Positions 14,257-17,169 of a stretch of DNA of 17,169 bases are shown here, in pieces. The DNA comes from Akkermansiaceae bacterium. Its GTDB lineage: Bacteria; Verrucomicrobiota; Verrucomicrobiia; Verrucomicrobiales; Akkermansiaceae. Positions within the stretch are counted from its first letter, which is position 1; each line of letters starts with the position of its first letter. Both the position numbers and the translations under genes were made by a program. Location of the stretch: positions 5,780-22,948 of the forward strand of contig WTJZ01000165.1 in NCBI GenBank assembly GCA_011524615.1. The letters are read 5' to 3'. The notes below the pieces were generated by a model that was not told the DNA's origin, ran no database searches, and was given only the letters and a program-made list of their open reading frames with translations.

Positions 14257-15669
14257 ATGGGCAAAACACTTTACGAAAAGGTATGGGACGCGCACAACGT
14301 AGGCACGTTGTCTGACGGTCGCACGCAGCTATTCATCGGTACTCACTTGATCCACGAGGTCACCTCTCCACAGGCATTCGGTATGCTTCGTGACAAAGGC
14401 ATCAAGGTGAAGTACCCACACCGTACATTTGCGACGGTTGACCACATCGTACCTACCGACGATCAATCTAGCCCACTCAAGGACCCTCTCGCTGAGGCGA
14501 TGCTCCAGGAGATCCGCAAGAATGCTGACGAGTTCGGCATCACCTACTTCGACCTCGCTTCAGGTAAGCAGGGTGTTGTACACATTGTAGGGCCAGAGCA
14601 AGGCATCACCCAACCGGGGATGACCATCGCATGTGGTGACTCTCACACTGCGACTCATGGTGCATTCGGTGCGATCGCATTCGGTATCGGTACGACCCAA
14701 GTTCGTGACCTCCTCGCGACCCAAACAATGGCAATGGCCAAGCTCAAGGTGCGTAAGATCAAGGTAGACGGAGAACTCCGCCCAGGTGTCTACGCTAAGG
14801 ATGTCTCCCTTCACATCATTCGTCTCCTCGGTGCTAAAGGTGGTATCGGCTACGCATACGAATACTGCGGCAGCACGTTCGAAAACTTCTCTATGGAAGA
14901 GCGTATGACCGTCTGTAACATGGCGATCGAAGGTGGAGCTCGTTGTGGATATGTGAATCCAGATGAGACGACATTCGAATACCTCAAGGGACGTCCATAC
15001 TCTCCATCAGAAGATCAATGGGACGAGGCTGTAGCAAAGTGGAAAGCATTTGCTTCTGACGCTGACGCGACATACGACGACGTTGTAGAGATCGACGCAT
15101 CAGAGATCGAGCCAACCGTTACATGGGGTATCTCACCTGACCAAGGTATCGGTATCGGAGAGAGCATCCCTGACCCTGCTAACGCGACTTCAGACGCGGA
15201 GAAGGCATCCTTCCAGGACGCACTCGACTACATGAAGCTTCCTGCAGGCGCAGCGATCAAGGGAACTAAGATCGACGTAGCATTCCTCGGATCATGTACA
15301 AATGGTCGTCTCTCAGACTTCCGCGAGGCTGCTAAGTACCTCAAGGGACACAAAGTAGCAGATGGCATCAAGGCAATCGCCGTTCCTGGTTCACAGATTA
15401 CCGCGATCCAGTGTCAACAAGAAGGAATCGACAAGATCTTTGAAGAAGCAGGCTTCGAGTGGCGTGCAGCAGGATGCTCTATGTGTCTCGCGATGAACCC
15501 AGATAAGCTCATCGGTGATCAGGTCTGTGCATCGTCCTCTAACCGTAACTTCAAAGGGCGACAAGGTAGTTCTATCGGACGTACCGTCCTCATGTCTCCA
15601 GTCATGGTTGCAGCTGCTGCAGTCAAAGGTGAACTCGCAGACGCTCGCGAAGTATTCGGCGTTGCATAA
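14257..15669 (+). CDS. leuC: 3-isopropylmalate dehydratase, large subunit
   Basis: LeuC with LeuD isomerises 2-isopropylmalate to 3-isopropylmalate in leucine synthesis. The protein has 470 residues from the ATG at 14257 (MGKTLYEKVWDAHNVG); the frame extends upstream to 14194, but that part overlaps the promoter. The [4Fe-4S] ligands are Cys347 (GSCTNGR), Cys407 and Cys410 (AAGCSMCLAMNP), the same numbers as in the E. coli protein. ACGDSHTATHGAFGA (126-140) is the conserved active-site strand. leuD follows after 27 bases, so they form an operon. No Shine-Dalgarno sequence is visible; the ATG follows GAAATTTACT. Confidence 0.97.
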   Translation: MGKTLYEKVWDAHNVGTLSDGRTQLFIGTHLIHEVTSPQAFGMLRDKGIKVKYPHRTFATVDHIVPTDDQSSPLKDPLAEAMLQEIRKNADEFGITYFDLASGKQGVVHIVGPEQGITQPGMTIACGDSHTATHGAFGAIAFGIGTTQVRDLLATQTMAMAKLKVRKIKVDGELRPGVYAKDVSLHIIRLLGAKGGIGYAYEYCGSTFENFSMEERMTVCNMAIEGGARCGYVNPDETTFEYLKGRPYSPSEDQWDEAVAKWKAFASDADATYDDVVEIDASEIEPTVTWGISPDQGIGIGESIPDPANATSDAEKASFQDALDYMKLPAGAAIKGTKIDVAFLGSCTNGRLSDFREAAKYLKGHKVADGIKAIAVPGSQITAIQCQQEGIDKIFEEAGFEWRAAGCSMCLAMNPDKLIGDQVCASSSNRNFKGRQGSSIGRTVLMSPVMVAAAAVKGELADAREVFGVA

Positions 15670-15696
15670 TCATTATAACCTCTAAATTTCTATCCC

Positions 15697-16290
15697 ATGT
15701 CAGCTATTACAACAGTAACAGGATCTGCAGTACCAGTACTCGGTAACGACATCGATACTGACCGTATCATCCCTGCTAAATTCATGAAGTGTGTCACGTT
15801 CGATGAACTCGCTCCAGGCATGTTCTATGACGTAAAGGTCAACCCAGAAACGGGTGAAAAGACAGACCACCCACTCAACGACCCTAAGCATGCAAATGCA
15901 TCGATCATCCTCTCTGGTGAGAACTTCGGATGTGGCTCCTCTCGTGAGCACGCTCCTCAGTCGATCTACCGTAGTGGATTCCGCGCAATCATCGCAGAGT
16001 CATTCGCAGAGATCTTCTTCGGTAACTCTACGACCCTCGGTATGCCATGCGTATGCGCCTCTCGTGAGGACATCGCTGCTCTTACTGCATTCGTAGAACA
16101 GAACCCTGACGAACAGATCAACATCGACCTCGAGAACCTCAAGGCCACATACGGAGAGGTAACGATCGAACTCACCATGCCAGCATCCGCACAGGCCGCT
16201 CTCACCAGCGGTAAGTTCGACCCACTCTCAGAGCTCATGGCTAACAACGCAGCTATCGAGGCTGTAGCCGAAGCTCTCCCATACGTCTAA
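15697..16290 (+). CDS. leuD: 3-isopropylmalate dehydratase, small subunit
   Basis: The 197-residue swivel-domain partner of LeuC. It starts at ATG 15697. NDIDTDRIIPAKFMK (about 17-31) and NFGCGSSREHAPQSI (about 75-89) are the conserved LeuD motifs; the second carries the substrate-binding Ser-Arg-Glu loop. The length is normal. It is the second gene of the leuCD operon, and a terminator lies about 65 bases after its stop. leuA and leuB are not in the window. As with leuC, no Shine-Dalgarno sequence precedes the start, only an A/T-rich stretch. Confidence 0.97.
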   Translation: MSAITTVTGSAVPVLGNDIDTDRIIPAKFMKCVTFDELAPGMFYDVKVNPETGEKTDHPLNDPKHANASIILSGENFGCGSSREHAPQSIYRSGFRAIIAESFAEIFFGNSTTLGMPCVCASREDIAALTAFVEQNPDEQINIDLENLKATYGEVTIELTMPASAQAALTSGKFDPLSELMANNAAIEAVAEALPYV

Positions 16291-16356
16291 TCGCATTCTC
16301 CCAACTATGGGAGATGCCGTTATACAAAATTAGTAAATCTCATACTAATCACAAAC

Positions 16357-16391
16357 AAACCTTACATTTATTAAAAGATGTAAGGTTTTTT
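16357..16391 (+). terminator. Intrinsic terminator of leuCD
   Basis: AAACCTTACAT (16357-16367) and ATGTAAGGTTT (16378-16388) form a perfect eleven-base-pair stem with a ten-base loop, running into a T tract. A smaller inverted repeat (CTCCCA/TGGGAG, about 16297-16312) lies just after the leuD stop. Confidence 0.88.
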
Positions 16392-16444
16392 ATTGCACGA
16401 ATCAATCTTCCCCTCTTAAATCTAGCGCAAGAATAATTATCATT

Positions 16445-17169
16445 ATGTCATCTACGCCTACAGATAGTCATCAGAACCCCCTCCAACATATCGCAATCAT
16501 TATGGACGGCAATGGCCGGTGGGCCAAGCACAGGGGACTCCCAAGAGTAGAAGGACACAAGGCCGGTGCTGAGTCAGTACGTGCAATCGCACAGGCCTGT
16601 ATCGAGCGCCAGATCCCATACCTCACCTTATACGCCTTCTCCTCAGAGAACTGGAAACGCCCTCGCCATGAAGTCGATGCTCTCATGACGCTCCTAGAAC
16701 GCTTCCTGAAGACGAAGCAAAAAGAGTTCCACCATCAAGGTATCCGTATCCACGCCATCGGACGTCTAGACCGCCTCCCACCAAAGACGCGCAAGGCCCT
16801 AGAGGACACCATCGAGAGCACTAAGAACAACACCAAGCTTAACCTTGTCCTCTCCCTCTCCTACGGAGGCCGTGAGGAGATCGTAGACGCCACGAGAGAC
16901 ATCGCGATGAAGGTCGCAGCTGGCAAGATCAGTATCCAAGAAGTCGATAACGAACTCTTCGCCAATCACCTCTACACTGCGGATATCCCAGACCCAGATC
17001 TGCTCATTCGTACTTCCGGTGAGATGAGACTCTCTAACTTCCTCCTCTGGCAACTCAGCTACTCTGAGATGTATGTCACCAAGGTGAACTGGCCAGACTT
17101 CAAGGAAGAAGAGCTCGCTAAGGCGATCGACTCTTACATGCAGCGTCACCGCCGCTATGGTAAGGTCTA
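16445..17169 (+). CDS. uppS: Isoprenyl (undecaprenyl) diphosphate synthase, 3' end outside window
   Basis: This cis-prenyltransferase extends farnesyl diphosphate with isopentenyl units to make the C55 lipid carrier for peptidoglycan and other cell-wall polymers. The frame is open from ATG 16445 to the window end (241 codons), so only a few residues should be missing. The catalytic Asp21 is in IIMDGNGRWAKHRGLPR, followed by GHKAGAESVR, LTLYAFSSENWKRP, LSYGGREEIVDA, and RTSGEMRLSNFLLWQ, which binds the second substrate. All key family residues are present. No Shine-Dalgarno sequence is visible before the ATG. It follows the leuCD terminator and therefore should have its own promoter, which I could not identify with confidence. 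Confidence 0.96.
   Translation, partial: MSSTPTDSHQNPLQHIAIIMDGNGRWAKHRGLPRVEGHKAGAESVRAIAQACIERQIPYLTLYAFSSENWKRPRHEVDALMTLLERFLKTKQKEFHHQGIRIHAIGRLDRLPPKTRKALEDTIESTKNNTKLNLVLSLSYGGREEIVDATRDIAMKVAAGKISIQEVDNELFANHLYTADIPDPDLLIRTSGEMRLSNFLLWQLSYSEMYVTKVNWPDFKEEELAKAIDSYMQRHRRYGKV

Noticed and set aside
1865..16290. A coordinated [4Fe-4S]-enzyme and peroxide-defence locus (AcnB, ThiC, LeuCD beside KatG/OxyR)
   Set aside because: These are separate transcription units with different signals (TPP riboswitch, OxyR site, plain promoters), so proximity alone does not support a joint system.
1..17169. A previously undescribed multi-gene system
   Set aside because: Nearly every gene belongs to a known family with a housekeeping, stress or export role, and most units have their own promoters or terminators. 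No mobile element, repeat array, toxin-antitoxin pair or defence gene is visible.

Overview
The window is a stretch of ordinary chromosome of about 50% GC from a Gram-negative-type bacterium. The outer-membrane TonB-dependent receptor, LspA, UppS, catalase-peroxidase and DUF2059 genes point to a diderm. I place it tentatively in Verrucomicrobiota, from the character of the receptor tail, LspA and ThiC as I remember those families; no search was run. AcnB is of the long form that I associate with Bacteroidota, so a Bacteroidota relative cannot be excluded, but the readable promoters (TTGACT-N17-TATAGC before leuC, TATAAT before katG) look sigma70-like. Only one gene (the SDR) has a clear Shine-Dalgarno sequence.

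Layout. 1-588: C-terminal end of a TonB-dependent receptor (+). 694-1065: exported single-domain rhodanese (+), convergent with an SDR oxidoreductase (1066-1737, -); the palindrome TGATCA supplies both stop codons. 1865-4636: acnB (-) with a strong terminator. 4869-5459: lspA (+), interrupted by an in-frame TAG before its catalytic aspartates. 5527-5736: small two-helix membrane protein (+). 5797-5882: TPP riboswitch, followed by a hairpin and thiC (5957-8008, +). A bidirectional terminator lies between thiC and katG (8104-10293, -). katG is divergent from oxyR (10382-11287, +), and the 88-bp gap holds a complete two-dyad OxyR operator. 11298-12491: soluble-looking ABC1/UbiB-type kinase (-). 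12594-13058: DUF2059 protein (-). 13296-14057: secreted M12B-like zinc protease (+). 14257-16290: leuCD (+). 16445-17169: start of uppS (+), running off the window.

How the genes relate. The clearest regulatory unit is katG/oxyR, a peroxide sensor with both redox cysteines at the E. coli spacing, an operator of the correct geometry, and its usual target. The window is rich in [4Fe-4S] enzymes (AcnB, ThiC, LeuCD), but they are separate transcription units of central metabolism and biosynthesis. I found no phage, transposon, CRISPR array, tRNA, rRNA or defence island, and I do not see a new multi-gene system. The items most worth checking are the amber codon in lspA, the OxyR operator, the near absence of Shine-Dalgarno sites with short predicted leaders, and the short ABC1 kinase.
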